A DNA stretch of 45,107 nt from a virus: positions 1 through 45,107 of the IMG/VR virus record IMGVR_UViG_3300025652_000138, one strand, 5' to 3'. The notes beneath the pieces were generated by a model. It had not been told where the DNA came from. It made no database searches and worked only from the letters and a program-made list of their open reading frames with translations. A program made the position numbers and the translations under genes. Shown here piece after piece: positions 5,759-14,176 of this stretch. How positions within the stretch are numbered: position 1 is the first letter of the stretch; each line of letters opens with the position of its first letter.

Positions 5759-7735
5759 TTATCCATTAATTGTTGCTGATTGACTCGTAAGGTTAACTTC
5801 GAATACAATTGTTTCAGCAGCCTTAGTAGGCTTAATTGTTACCGAACACCAAAGTTCATTTCTGTCAACTCTTGCAGGAGTGTTAATAGTTGAGTCACAC
5901 TTTACAGCACCTTCAAGGATTGCTCTTCTAGCTAGAAGATCATCAAGGAAAGGATTAATCGCATCTTCAATTAACTCCCAAGTGAGTTGATCATTAGGCT
6001 CAAACTGGAATGGCTTGCCAAGCTCAAGTAATACCTTTCGGATGTAGATCATTAGTCTACGAACATTAACTCTATCAAGTGCCGTTGGTGCTCTCTGAGT
6101 AGTTCTTTGACCAAAGATCGTAATGCCTGTAGTAGGATCATTCGAAATAGGGTTTACTGAGTTTGAGTATAGAGCATCCCTGTCGCCTTGATTAACGACG
6201 ATCTCTGTGGCAGTAGGCTTGGATAGGCGACCTCTTCTAAAGCCAGCAGGAGCGAACCACGGCTCTGACACAGCATCTGTGAAGACACACTGTCTAGCAG
6301 CAAAGATTGCAGGATCATACCATTGTTCTGCTGAAGCAAAAGGATTAAACACTTGAACCCAAGGCCAGTAAACCGCAGCATACGAAGAGTTTAAAGCAGC
6401 CGTTCTAGTAGTTGGATCTTGACCGTTAATCCATTTTACCGCATCTTGAACTTCATTCAATGCGTATGGAGGGGATACAATTGCCATGAAGTTCTTAGAA
6501 GTTTCAGCCAAAGATACAAAAGCATTCTGAACGGAATCATCCGTGATGCCAGGGATCAGCCCGATAGAGATATTTAAACCATCATCGTCTAAAGCATAAA
6601 TACCCGTCTTAGTAGTCTTTGATCCAATTAGATTAGTAGCAGCCGAAGCTCCACTTTCTCCATTAGCAAGATTGTAGGTTCCTTGAATAGGCTTTACAAA
6701 TCTTGGAGTTCCAACAGGAGAATTCTCGGTAGCGTTTGCAAACCCAGCCGCTGTTGCAGTCACTCCGAACTGATCAGGAGTAACGTAAGCGTCAGCACCG
6801 CTCAAAAGTTCTGCAAACACATACTCGGATTGATTATTTAATAGTTCTGAATTTAATATAAACTCAACAGATTCAATCCCAGAAGGAGATAACTCAATTG
6901 GAGAGAAGGACTCAGCTTGAGCACCATCACTGTTTACAATAATTCTATCTTTAGTGGATAGGTTGGCTACCTCAACTGACACACCTTGGGTACTACCATC
7001 TCTAAGGGCTGTTACATTGTAAGCAGTTCCTGGATAAATTGAGTTTACAACCAAGTCTACGCTAGAAGAAGTGTATCCGTTACGAGTAATGTTATTAGCT
7101 TCACCCGTGGCACTGACAGCACCTAAGATATTAACAGGTCTAAAGCCCATACCAGCAGCGGCAGACAGTTGTAGAGTTGCACCCGATCCGGCAAACTTAG
7201 AAGCTAAGAAAACATTGTCACCTTCAACATAAGCAAACACGTTTTGATCCGATGTAATAGAAGGGTTAAAAGCGTTTTGAATTATAGCAGAGGAGGTTGT
7301 GAAGTCTGTAGAGCTTGCAATTTCAACCGTAGCCGTTACAGCAGTGTTGGTAGCATTATCAGTAATTGAATAGTATATTGAAGACGCATGAGTAGGATTG
7401 TATCCGCTGACTACGAGAGCAGGAGAAGCTCCCACAGCTACATTAGCAGAAGCGTATGCTAGCACCTTATTAGGATCAATACCTCTTACAAAGTAAAGTT
7501 GGTTGGTAGCTTCTAGAATCTCTAAAGCACCCTCAAGACCCTGGCCTTCGAGAGCGGTGTCTGGCTTTCCAAAAAGTCTTAAAAGGTTTTCTTGGCTTGT
7601 AATAAGCGTAGGCTCATTAACAGGACCCTTATTAGCGAACCCTACTAAACCTACAACACTTGAATTGATATTCGGAGTGTATATTGAAATATCGTTTTCA
7701 ATAACTACAACGGATGGACTGGTTGGTATTGCCAT
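5759..7735 (-). CDS. Contractile tail sheath protein (gp18-like)
   Basis: 658 residues, matching T4 gp18 in size (659 aa). The N-terminus has the typical sheath start PSVVVIENDISIYTPN followed by VVGLVGFANKGPVNEPTLIT. The C-terminal third carries conserved core segments: WPWVQVFNP, FAPAGFRRGRL, IFGQRTTQ, RVNVRRLMIYIRKVL and the final VTIKPTKAAETIVFEVN strand used for inter-subunit linkage. The middle (about 100-340) is a Ser/Ala/Thr-rich surface insertion. It forms the contractile sheath around the tube. It is coupled to the upstream 85-residue gene by a 2-base gap. Confidence 0.95.
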   Translation of the reverse strand: MAIPTSPSVVVIENDISIYTPNINSSVVGLVGFANKGPVNEPTLITSQENLLRLFGKPDTALEGQGLEGALEILEATNQLYFVRGIDPNKVLAYASANVAVGASPALVVSGYNPTHASSIYYSITDNATNTAVTATVEIASSTDFTTSSAIIQNAFNPSITSDQNVFAYVEGDNVFLASKFAGSGATLQLSAAAGMGFRPVNILGAVSATGEANNITRNGYTSSSVDLVVNSIYPGTAYNVTALRDGSTQGVSVEVANLSTKDRIIVNSDGAQAESFSPIELSPSGIESVEFILNSELLNNQSEYVFAELLSGADAYVTPDQFGVTATAAGFANATENSPVGTPRFVKPIQGTYNLANGESGASAATNLIGSKTTKTGIYALDDDGLNISIGLIPGITDDSVQNAFVSLAETSKNFMAIVSPPYALNEVQDAVKWINGQDPTTRTAALNSSYAAVYWPWVQVFNPFASAEQWYDPAIFAARQCVFTDAVSEPWFAPAGFRRGRLSKPTATEIVVNQGDRDALYSNSVNPISNDPTTGITIFGQRTTQRAPTALDRVNVRRLMIYIRKVLLELGKPFQFEPNDQLTWELIEDAINPFLDDLLARRAILEGAVKCDSTINTPARVDRNELWCSVTIKPTKAAETIVFEVNLTSQSATING

Positions 7736-7737
7736 GA

Positions 7738-7995
7738 TTAATTACTCTTAAATTTTGTGAGAGGTTTCTTGCTCGGTAATGGAAGAGCAGGAACAACAGT
7801 AGGAACAGGAGTCACGTCAGGAGAATAAACCATTCTTACCATCCTTCTACGTACTAAATTTTTAACAATTTTACTATCCCAATTATCAGGAACTTGGACG
7901 TTCTGATTAGGGGCTAGAAACAAGTATTTAACTCCTTGAGGAGTTTTAAAAGGTATACTAATACCTTGCATACTTGTGTTGGTTATGGTGTTCAT
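7738..7995 (-). CDS. Small pre-sheath protein, unknown function
   Basis: 85 residues. The first 55 form a small beta-rich domain (ISIPFKTPQGVKYLFLAPNQ...VQVPDNWDSKIVKNLVRRRMVRMV), followed by a Pro/Val-rich tail. Short proteins with this type of ending in NLVRRRM are seen just before the sheath gene in some T4-like marine phages; I cannot assign a role. The start is set by AGGAG eight bases upstream, and the gene has its own upstream TATAAATA motif. It is probably a minor virion or assembly protein. Confidence 0.75.
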   Translation of the reverse strand: MNTITNTSMQGISIPFKTPQGVKYLFLAPNQNVQVPDNWDSKIVKNLVRRRMVRMVYSPDVTPVPTVVPALPLPSKKPLTKFKSN

Positions 7996-8025
7996 ATTGT
8001 TTCTCCTACTGTATTTACTAATAGA

Positions 8026-8033
8026 TATTTATA
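8026..8033 (-). promoter_or_regulatory. T4-type late promoter box TATAAATA
   Basis: A perfect TATAAATA on the minus strand, in a 45-base gap and about 30 bases before the ATG of the 85-residue gene that begins the sheath-tube unit. A second TAAATA lies 12 bases further on, before the AGGAG ribosome binding site. T4 late promoters have this same -10 sequence and no -35, and a gp55-like sigma is encoded in the window. Confidence 0.65.
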
Positions 8034-8040
8034 AAAATGG

Positions 8041-8529
8041 TTAATTTGCTTGCAAAGATAAATTAGTAATTGTTAATGTGTTACCTGCGGTTATATTTGT
8101 TTCCTCAGGTCCAATATCCCACCAAGCATATATCTCTGCTCCAGATGCGTCGAATGTTCCAGCAGGAGTATTTGCAAACTCTGTCAACAGAACATATTTA
8201 GCACCCGTGATAGTTCCCGAGTATTGATACACATCCCCCGCAGTTTGTAGGACTGCTCTAGCCGCACTTGCAGCAGGCGTTATTTGCAGCCAACTAGAAA
8301 CATCAAATCCTGAAGAGTCATTAGTTGATCTAGGAACAAGTAAACCTGAGGTTCCAACTTCCAATGCGGATACTAAAACTACTTGAGAAGTGCTACTGAC
8401 GTTTGCACCCCACTGAGAATTGCCATCTGGAACAGTGGCTGAGGCTAGTTGCAGCCTAAAATCAGTAGCCACGCTACTAGCTTCGAAAAACTCTTCGAAC
8501 ATTCTTTGCTTACCTCTATTAGTCCACAT
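8041..8529 (-). CDS. Small Ser/Thr-rich virion protein, decoration- or fibre-like
   Basis: 162 residues. The N-terminus MWTNRGKQRMFEEFF, followed by FRLQLAS, is the start typical of short phage structural proteins of unknown role in aquatic myoviruses. The rest is beta-rich and low in charge (YVLLTEFANTPAG, AWWDIGPEE), as in compact beta-sandwich decoration or fibre-tip proteins. It has a good AGGAG site and a CTAAATA box upstream. It lies between the repeat protein and the sheath unit, so it probably belongs to the virion. The exact location is not known. Confidence 0.7.
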   Translation of the reverse strand: MWTNRGKQRMFEEFFEASSVATDFRLQLASATVPDGNSQWGANVSSTSQVVLVSALEVGTSGLLVPRSTNDSSGFDVSSWLQITPAASAARAVLQTAGDVYQYSGTITGAKYVLLTEFANTPAGTFDASGAEIYAWWDIGPEETNITAGNTLTITNLSLQAN

Positions 8530-8547
8530 AATATATAACTCCTACTT

Positions 8548-8554
8548 TATTTAG
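8548..8554 (-). promoter_or_regulatory. CTAAATA late-promoter-like box
   Basis: CTAAATA on the minus strand in the 61-base gap before the 162-residue gene, upstream of AGGAG. It is the same 7-mer as before the scaffold, gp25 and 823-residue genes and differs from T4 TATAAATA only at the 5' end. Confidence 0.5.
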
Positions 8555-8590
8555 CTATTAAGGTTAATTAAAACGCTCTTAAATTATTAC

Positions 8591-9625
8591 CTAAGGATCG
8601 ATATCTGGAGGAGTCACCATGTCATCAGGAAGCGAGAATATAAGGTCGGTGTTCAAGGATAGGACATTAGCCTCAAGATCAGTTTCAACCGTTGCAAGAT
8701 TTCCAATATCAGTGGCGAGTGATAGACCACTAGCTTCAAGGTTTGTCTCAACAAGACCTAAAGCTTTCCTTTGATTATCTGTTGCCAAGAAGTCTGCGGT
8801 AACAGTGAGGGTACTTGAAACATTTCCAAGAACTATTCGGTCGGCCAAGGAGATACTGCTAGCTGTTAAGACGGTGAACACATTTCCTAGGTTAACGTCA
8901 GCCCTGACAGACATTGAGCTTGCTTCAAGAGAAACATCTACGCTACCTAAATCCTTCCTTTGATTCTCCACACCCTCGAACTCTCCATCAACTGTGAGAG
9001 TACTTGAAACATTTCCAAGGTTTAACTGTTCAGCCAAGGAGATACTACTTGCCGACAACGTAGTGAATACATTTCCGAGGTTAGTATCGATTCCAACAGA
9101 CATTGAGCTTGCTTCAAGAGAAACATCTACGCTACCTAAATCCTTTCTAACATTTGCTATAGCTAAGAAACTACCATCGACCGTTAGAGTGCTGGATAGG
9201 TTTCCAAGATCTTTTCGTAGATTACTTGTAGACAGGAAATTAGAATCAACAGTAAGGGTAGTAGACACATTCCCAAGATCTTTTCTAACAGCATTATTGC
9301 TAGTAGTAAACTCTGCGCTAGCGGACAAAGTAGACGATACAGAACCTAGATTCAGAGGAGTGTTTAAACCTCTTAAGCCTAGGTTTAAAATGCTAAGAGT
9401 TAGTAACGCCGGATCAAGAGATAGTGTTACAGGCTTTTGTACAGGATCAGAAGGCGATGGTTCTACAATTTCATCTACACCTCTGGTAAGGTTTCTAAAT
9501 ACGTCTGGTCTCCCACGCTCTTCTATTTCAGCTATGAAGGTAAGAGTCCCTCGATTGGAAGTGGGCCTTGCTGGTCTAGCATTGGGACGAGCACGAGGAT
9601 CGTCAATGTTAATATTAATCGACAT
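8591..9625 (-). CDS. Tandem-repeat beta protein of the tail cluster, unknown function
   Basis: 344 residues. The first 35 are Arg/Pro-rich and basic (DPRARPNARPARP). Residues from about 92 to 330 are a chain of 20-23-residue units beginning LGNV or LGSV, such as LGNVSSTLTVDGEF and LGSVDVSLEASSMSV. They form a higher-order block of three units (63 aa, 189 bp). Two blocks are nearly identical in DNA (8907-8956 equals 9096-9145). The regular hydrophobic alternation suggests a beta-solenoid or stacked beta-strands, possibly a fibre or whisker. It lies between the gp15-like gene and the 162-residue virion gene. No family was recognised. Confidence 0.8.
   Translation of the reverse strand: MSININIDDPRARPNARPARPTSNRGTLTFIAEIEERGRPDVFRNLTRGVDEIVEPSPSDPVQKPVTLSLDPALLTLSILNLGLRGLNTPLNLGSVSSTLSASAEFTTSNNAVRKDLGNVSTTLTVDSNFLSTSNLRKDLGNLSSTLTVDGSFLAIANVRKDLGSVDVSLEASSMSVGIDTNLGNVFTTLSASSISLAEQLNLGNVSSTLTVDGEFEGVENQRKDLGSVDVSLEASSMSVRADVNLGNVFTVLTASSISLADRIVLGNVSSTLTVTADFLATDNQRKALGLVETNLEASGLSLATDIGNLATVETDLEANVLSLNTDLIFSLPDDMVTPPDIDP
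8907..9145. repeat. 189-bp coding tandem repeat
   Basis: Within the repeat-protein gene a 50-base stretch at 8907-8956 is identical to 9096-9145, offset 189 bases (63 codons). Flanking parts of the 189-bp unit are similar but diverged, as expected from duplication followed by drift under coding selection. Confidence 0.85.
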
Positions 9626-9633
9626 CGATCTTA

Positions 9634-10287
9634 TTAAACACCAAACTCTTTAATCTCCCCAGTATTGGTAAAGAAGAATTTAGGACTAGGTATGTACGTT
9701 TCTAGCGTCACACTAATAGCTTTTTGAAGTACTCTATCACTGGTATCTGCGGCAGTTACTGTTCCTACTTCCCTCTCACTATTGATGAAAGCTTTGTTAT
9801 GAACTGAGAATTGAGTTTCTACATTTAGATCAGGACTAAACATAGAGAATATGCTGGATCTGAGCATGTCCATATCAGCCTTGTATTTGGCCCATACGTT
9901 GATCTCATAAGTAATATTAATAGGTCTAGGAGGTAGGCTTAGGACTCTGGTAGCCCTCCTTTTATCAGCGTCCCATTCAGTTTCACTGACAATACTTTGA
10001 TACCGCATTCTCTCAGGATCGCTTACTGTCTGTGTTTCAACAATAGTAAGCATAGGAAGAACTAGAGTATTGTCTGACTTGATACGGCCTGCTATTCTTT
10101 CTGGATTTCCATGAGAACAATTAACCTTAATACGATTACTGTTGCCATCAAGGTAGTACATGTTACCGAAAGTATGTAACATACTCCTCAGGCTTTCTTT
10201 ATAGACGTTATCAATTACTGGTAAAATCTTAGTGGTCGTGAGATCGACAATCTGATTCCTAATGTATAAGCTGTCTTTATCTCTCAT
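9634..10287 (-). CDS. Tail completion / sheath terminator protein (gp15-like)
   Basis: 217 residues, compared with 272 for T4 gp15. The T4 gp15-type order is visible: IKVNCSHGNPERIA, a strand LVLPMLTIVET, the signature PPRPINITYEINVWAKYKADMDMLRSSIF (positions about 113-141), a P-D-LNVETQF turn and a closing VTLETYIPSP strand. gp15 forms the hexameric ring that caps the sheath and tube and joins the tail to the neck. It begins within a TAATG overlap from the 181-residue gene. Confidence 0.8.
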   Translation of the reverse strand: MRDKDSLYIRNQIVDLTTTKILPVIDNVYKESLRSMLHTFGNMYYLDGNSNRIKVNCSHGNPERIAGRIKSDNTLVLPMLTIVETQTVSDPERMRYQSIVSETEWDADKRRATRVLSLPPRPINITYEINVWAKYKADMDMLRSSIFSMFSPDLNVETQFSVHNKAFINSEREVGTVTAADTSDRVLQKAISVTLETYIPSPKFFFTNTGEIKEFGV

Positions 10288-10832
10288 TAGTATCTCCCTC
10301 CAATCTGGTCGGGACGATCAAAGGAGTCTTGATTATGTATATCCTCAGTATCTCTAAGAAGTTTAGCATGAACCATTAAATGGTAAACACCATATGCTTC
10401 AAAACTATCTTCTTGAACTTCGTATACTTCAAATTTCATTTCTTGAAAATCAGGACGTATGATATCTCCAATGGAAATAGCCCTTCCCAAGGTATTCTCA
10501 ATGTATGACTTGTTAAATATAAAGACTTGATCTATCTGCATCTCTACGCCAAACTGAGATAGGTTCTCTTCCACAGGTCGAGGGTCATAGTGTGCCCACA
10601 AAGTGACAGGCTCCGAAGCTATTGTCTTTTGACGAGACTCTTGATAGACATCATCAATATCGTTAGAAGGAATATACTCAAACACCTGAACTCTAGATCC
10701 TGATAATTTTATATTTTCAGAATCTATTAAATTAAATAGATTCTTATCGTTCTTCTTATTGAATAAAGATAAACGAGTATCCCTGTCTTTAGGGAAGTTG
10801 GTAGGAGGAGTGTTAACCTTGAATCTAGTCAT
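10287..10832 (-). CDS. Neck / head-completion protein (gp14-like position)
   Basis: 181 residues. The order neck protein, this gene, gp15-like terminator matches T4 genes 13-14-15. Visible segments are a VTLWAHYDPRPVEEN stretch and an F-x-x-x-IGDIIRPDFQEMKFEVYEVQE beta region, typical of small head-tail connector proteins with a beta-barrel core. It likely seals the neck between portal and tail terminator. The start and end are both TAATG overlaps with neighbours. The assignment rests mostly on position and fold-like patterns. Confidence 0.65.
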   Translation of the reverse strand: MTRFKVNTPPTNFPKDRDTRLSLFNKKNDKNLFNLIDSENIKLSGSRVQVFEYIPSNDIDDVYQESRQKTIASEPVTLWAHYDPRPVEENLSQFGVEMQIDQVFIFNKSYIENTLGRAISIGDIIRPDFQEMKFEVYEVQEDSFEAYGVYHLMVHAKLLRDTEDIHNQDSFDRPDQIGGRY

Positions 10833-11695
10833 TAGAATATATCAAACAAAGGAGGAGCTTCAATGGAAGATAATAACTCTTCTATTAACATCTCTTTCTC
10901 ATCTTTAGCTTGGTAGGCTAATTCATTTCCATTTAATCTCGTACCTCCTCCTGGCCCAGGTAGAGTCTGATACTTACCTCTGATCCCTGCTAATATCTCT
11001 TTGGACAATGCTAGGGTATATCTCTGCAACCAACTTTTATAAGCGTGATGTAGAGTGGTCGGATCAAAAGCTCTAAACTCTAACAGAACCTCCTCTCCGT
11101 TTGATTCTGGCTTAGGCCAAAGGTGCAGATATTTATTGTTAACCAACTGCCACGTAGCCATCTGACCTAATACATTTTTTACCTGCTTAAGGTATTGTTG
11201 CATTAGAAGATACTGACTAACATTATAGTTATTAAATAAACCAGTATTCGTAAAGAACATGATAGAAAAATCATATTCCAATGATCCTGGTGAAGCTCCG
11301 AATTTAAAAAAGTCTCTCTTATACCAAACATCATTTAAATTGTCCGCTACTTCTTGAGGAAGCTCGTATACGTTTACACCAGCAGATGCAGAGAAAGTTG
11401 CATATTGAGTCATCCAATCAGGGGCATGATACTCTAATTTAGACTTAGCTTCGTCTAAACAAATTTGTATTTGAAAGTCATCTAGTTCAACGTCAATTAC
11501 GGGATGACCTAACTTAGCCAATACGTAATCTCTAATAGTGCTGTTGAAGTCGTTAAACTCATTTACACCCTTAGCATCTTTATTGTTAAGACTAGTGTCC
11601 TTAGGGCTTTTATAATCTTTTAATCTACTTCCACCGTAAGTTCCGTAAGATGATCCGTAAGATGTAACAATCGGTATTCCTATTTTATCACCCAT
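10832..11695 (-). CDS. Neck protein (gp13-like)
   Basis: 287 residues, near T4 gp13 (309 aa). After a Gly/Tyr-rich N-terminus (GSSYGTYGG) it has FNSTIRDYVLAKLGHP, a VYELPQEV turn, the LHLWPKP segment, and the diagnostic C-terminal block: a helix with ALSKEILAGIRGKYQTLPGPGGG followed by LNGNELAYQAKDEKEML. These are hallmarks of the T4-type neck protein family. It probably binds the portal and the gp14-like protein to close the head. It is the first gene after the capsid terminator. The ATG has no clear Shine-Dalgarno but a GTAAATA box ends eight bases upstream. Confidence 0.82.
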   Translation of the reverse strand: MGDKIGIPIVTSYGSSYGTYGGSRLKDYKSPKDTSLNNKDAKGVNEFNDFNSTIRDYVLAKLGHPVIDVELDDFQIQICLDEAKSKLEYHAPDWMTQYATFSASAGVNVYELPQEVADNLNDVWYKRDFFKFGASPGSLEYDFSIMFFTNTGLFNNYNVSQYLLMQQYLKQVKNVLGQMATWQLVNNKYLHLWPKPESNGEEVLLEFRAFDPTTLHHAYKSWLQRYTLALSKEILAGIRGKYQTLPGPGGGTRLNGNELAYQAKDEKEMLIEELLSSIEAPPLFDIF

Positions 11696-11703
11696 ATCAA
11701 ATA

Positions 11704-11710
11704 TATTTAC
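11704..11710 (-). promoter_or_regulatory. GTAAATA late-promoter-like box before the neck gene
   Basis: GTAAATA on the minus strand ends eight bases before the ATG at 11695, between the capsid terminator and the neck gene. With T4-like spacing, transcription would start two or three bases before the ATG, giving a nearly leaderless mRNA. No ribosome binding site is visible. Confidence 0.4.
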
Positions 11711-11722
11711 CCATGGAATAGA

Positions 11723-11753
11723 AAAAGGGTTCAGATATAATCTGAACCCTTTT
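11723..11753 (-). terminator. Strong terminator after the major capsid gene
   Basis: A near-perfect inverted repeat: GGGTTCAGA (11727-11735) pairs with TCTGAACCC (11741-11749), extended by four A-T pairs on the outside and one inside. On the minus strand the stem runs into TTTTTC. It lies 24 bases after the capsid stop codon, and the flanking A and T runs make it potentially bidirectional. It would cap the abundant capsid transcript. Confidence 0.85.
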
Positions 11754-11776
11754 CAATTTTAACCTCTAAAGTTTAA

Positions 11777-13462
11777 TTACTTTCTAGAGTACTGACCGTT
11801 ATCAAACGAATTACCATGGAACGCGGTGTTTCTCATGATCTCCGGCGTGAGGTAATCAACACCCGTACCAATCAATCGAATCACACGGTAGAATCTTGAA
11901 GCAGGCATAACTGCTGCCTTACCGTAACGAGTCAGGATACCCTTTCTCGGTTGGAAGGTCTCAGGATCCGTAACCGTATCCAATGGCATCATAGGAACGT
12001 AAGGGCAGTAGAAGAAGCCTGCATCCATTGCGTTCGAACCCTTGTAACCGACGATGATCTCATCTTCAGGGAACATAGGATCGACAACCAGATCGTACTT
12101 ACCAGCAAACTTACCAACGTATTGGATTTGGTTGCCAGTCATGTTAGTAGGACCATCCTTCTCAGGAAGACCACCTTCAAGCTTCGCAGCTGACTCAAGC
12201 ATCGATGCGATGACAGGAGACGTGATAAGGACATTACCCGGACCACGCAGGGTCGTACGGTAGATATCCGTGCTAGCAAAGTTAATCAGTGCCAGGACAT
12301 TCGAGTAAATGTGACCCAGAGTTTGCGGAGCAAAATTCGAGGTACCTTGCTCACCCGTGAATCTCTTAAGATCCATCACGTAGATGTTCGAGTAACGGTT
12401 ATGAATACCGTTAACCGCATCAGCACCTGTCAAGGACTCTTCAAGCTTCATATCGGCACTAAAGTCATACTCGTAAGAACCAGCCACAAAAGTTCCACCG
12501 TTTAAAGCTTCGTCAGGATTAGTAGCCGTTACATCGCCGCCTAAGCCAGTGAATGAATCTGCTCCACCTTGGTAAAGACTTTCGATTCTCCAACCCTCAC
12601 CAGATCCAATAGCACCAGGGCCGTAAGCGATCATTCGAATGTCTTCAATGAGTTCACGGTCGATTTCAAGGTTCATTTCCTTTGACAAGAGGTCAGTTAA
12701 TTCTGATTCCATGTCAAGGTTGTGATATGCCTTAAGGTCTTGAGCAGCCTCAAGAGTCCAAAGTGCTCTCATCTTACGCTCACGAGCTTGAACGGTTTGC
12801 TTCTGGATGTGAAGGTTAACTTCAGGAATGCCAGTAGTAGCTAATCGCTCGCCTGCGGAAACAGAGTAACCAAGGATCGACTTCTCGTTAGGATAAGAAG
12901 CAAGCTTGCCACCCATGGTGCCCGAAGGATGCCCTGCACCAGCAGTCGGACCATCAAATAAACCAAGAACATTGGAGGTATCAAACCCGTCTTTTGCACC
13001 AGCGTAAGTTAACGCACTCGTTCCGTCAATAGGGTCGAAAGCAACCGGAGGGTAACCAGCAACGCCACTCTGGGATCCAATCTTCTCTGCAACTAGGTTG
13101 CGAGGAGTGATTCGGAACTTGGAGTACATTGTTTGACCCACATTCGCGTGAGCACGCGAGTTACCCATGTAGAAGATTTGCGAAACCGGGCCGTCCATGG
13201 TCTGGGTGGCACCAATCTTATTGAAAACCAACTCAGGGTACATACGACGAATCATCGGGAATGCGAACTTTTGGAAAGTTCCAATCTTACCCGTAGTCGT
13301 GCCACCAACGCCGATAACTTCCTCATTAAGGTTGTTAGTTTGGAAAGCCTTAGCTTGGTTTTCCATCAATCTAGCGGTTTGATATGCGATGTGATCATCT
13401 CCGATCCCTTCAAGGAGTGGTTCCCAACGCTTCAGTAATTGATCTCTGTCTATTGCAGTCAT
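11777..13462 (-). CDS. Major capsid protein (gp23-like)
   Basis: 561 residues (T4 gp23 is 521). Diagnostic segments are FQKFAFPMIRRMYPELVFNKIGATQTM, SQIFYM, a long E-loop/insertion with YEYDFSADMKLEES, and the C-terminal part with VITSPVIASMLE, VGYKGSNAMDAGFFYCPYVPMM, and TRYGKAAV followed by FYRVI. This is the HK97-fold T4 capsid family. The gene lies directly after the scaffold gene, as in T4. The N-terminal 47 residues are Gln/Asn/Leu-rich and include LME (32-34) and LNE (45-47), possible sites for the gp21-like protease; cleavage after E47 would parallel gp23 maturation. A TGAGGAAA ribosome site precedes the ATG. Confidence 0.95.
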   Translation of the reverse strand: MTAIDRDQLLKRWEPLLEGIGDDHIAYQTARLMENQAKAFQTNNLNEEVIGVGGTTTGKIGTFQKFAFPMIRRMYPELVFNKIGATQTMDGPVSQIFYMGNSRAHANVGQTMYSKFRITPRNLVAEKIGSQSGVAGYPPVAFDPIDGTSALTYAGAKDGFDTSNVLGLFDGPTAGAGHPSGTMGGKLASYPNEKSILGYSVSAGERLATTGIPEVNLHIQKQTVQARERKMRALWTLEAAQDLKAYHNLDMESELTDLLSKEMNLEIDRELIEDIRMIAYGPGAIGSGEGWRIESLYQGGADSFTGLGGDVTATNPDEALNGGTFVAGSYEYDFSADMKLEESLTGADAVNGIHNRYSNIYVMDLKRFTGEQGTSNFAPQTLGHIYSNVLALINFASTDIYRTTLRGPGNVLITSPVIASMLESAAKLEGGLPEKDGPTNMTGNQIQYVGKFAGKYDLVVDPMFPEDEIIVGYKGSNAMDAGFFYCPYVPMMPLDTVTDPETFQPRKGILTRYGKAAVMPASRFYRVIRLIGTGVDYLTPEIMRNTAFHGNSFDNGQYSRK

Positions 13463-13482
13463 AATACTTGTTTCCTCAATTA

Positions 13483-14130
13483 TTACTTATTATTGAGCTT
13501 GTCTAACACGCCTTGATTTATCCATTCGTTACCGGGGACAGCGTGGTTTTCATTTAACTTTTCACTAGCTTCCTTCACTTTGAAGTTATCTTCACTAATG
13601 ACGAGTGCCTTACCAGAGAGGTTTCTCTCTGCGCTATCAGATTCCTTAAGGCTTTCGACCTGAGTCTTAACCTCTTGTAAAGTTTCTTCTAGCTTTTGAT
13701 TCTTATCTTGGGCAACCTTGCTACTACGCTTCAAGCTGACGTTCTCCTTTAGGAGCTTGTTGACTTGACGTAGGAGGGCCTCGTTCTTCTCTTCCTGTTG
13801 CTCACCTAGAGTTGCAAGGGCTTGCATACCATTCATTTCATCATTCGTGGTATTCTCTAATGCAAACATGGATCGAACGGTTTCAAACATTTGAGCATTA
13901 CGGAACGTCTCGTTCTGTAGTTCAAGCTCCTTAAGTGCTTGCTCCTTTAACTTATCAATGTTACCACGAATGAATGATTGTACTTTCGTGGTTAGATCCT
14001 CAGTTCTTTCTTGAACTTTCTCATTAATAGTTACAGCAACTAATGTAGCTATCTTCTCAAGGGTAGCTTCATCGAGATCTTCGGGAAGATACTCGGCAAC
14101 GGAATCTAAAACTTCTTTACTCTGTGACAT
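13483..14130 (-). CDS. Prohead scaffold protein (gp22-like)
   Basis: 215 residues, highly charged, with almost continuous predicted helix and coiled coil (about 30-75 and 110-170, with heptads such as LLRQVNKLLKENVSLKR). T4 gp22 has the same composition, size class and place, immediately before the capsid gene. It would form the inner core on which the capsid assembles and then be digested by the gp21-like protease; L-K-E-S near residue 165 is a possible cut site. The ATG has a good AGAGG site. A CTAAATA box in the 46-base gap suggests a separate promoter for scaffold and capsid. Confidence 0.82.
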   Translation of the reverse strand: MSQSKEVLDSVAEYLPEDLDEATLEKIATLVAVTINEKVQERTEDLTTKVQSFIRGNIDKLKEQALKELELQNETFRNAQMFETVRSMFALENTTNDEMNGMQALATLGEQQEEKNEALLRQVNKLLKENVSLKRSSKVAQDKNQKLEETLQEVKTQVESLKESDSAERNLSGKALVISEDNFKVKEASEKLNENHAVPGNEWINQGVLDKLNNK

Positions 14131-14148
14131 GTTTAACCTCTATATAGC

Positions 14149-14155
14149 TATTTAG
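14149..14155 (-). promoter_or_regulatory. CTAAATA late-promoter-like box before the scaffold gene
   Basis: CTAAATA on the minus strand, about 20 bases before the scaffold ATG and upstream of the AGAGG ribosome site, in one of the few gaps of the head operon. A promoter here would raise scaffold and capsid output over the upstream protease genes. Confidence 0.5.
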
Positions 14156-14176
14156 TTGTTTGTAACTAATTTACTG

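Noticed and set aside
8640-9360. Regularly spaced repeats resembling a CRISPR array
   Set aside because: The repeats are in-frame coding units of unequal length (20-23 codons) with diverged copies and no unique spacers.
8994-9653. Long plus-strand open frame opposite the repeat gene
   Set aside because: It is an antisense shadow: its repeats mirror the LGNV/LGSV units, and it lacks a ribosome site and sensible composition.
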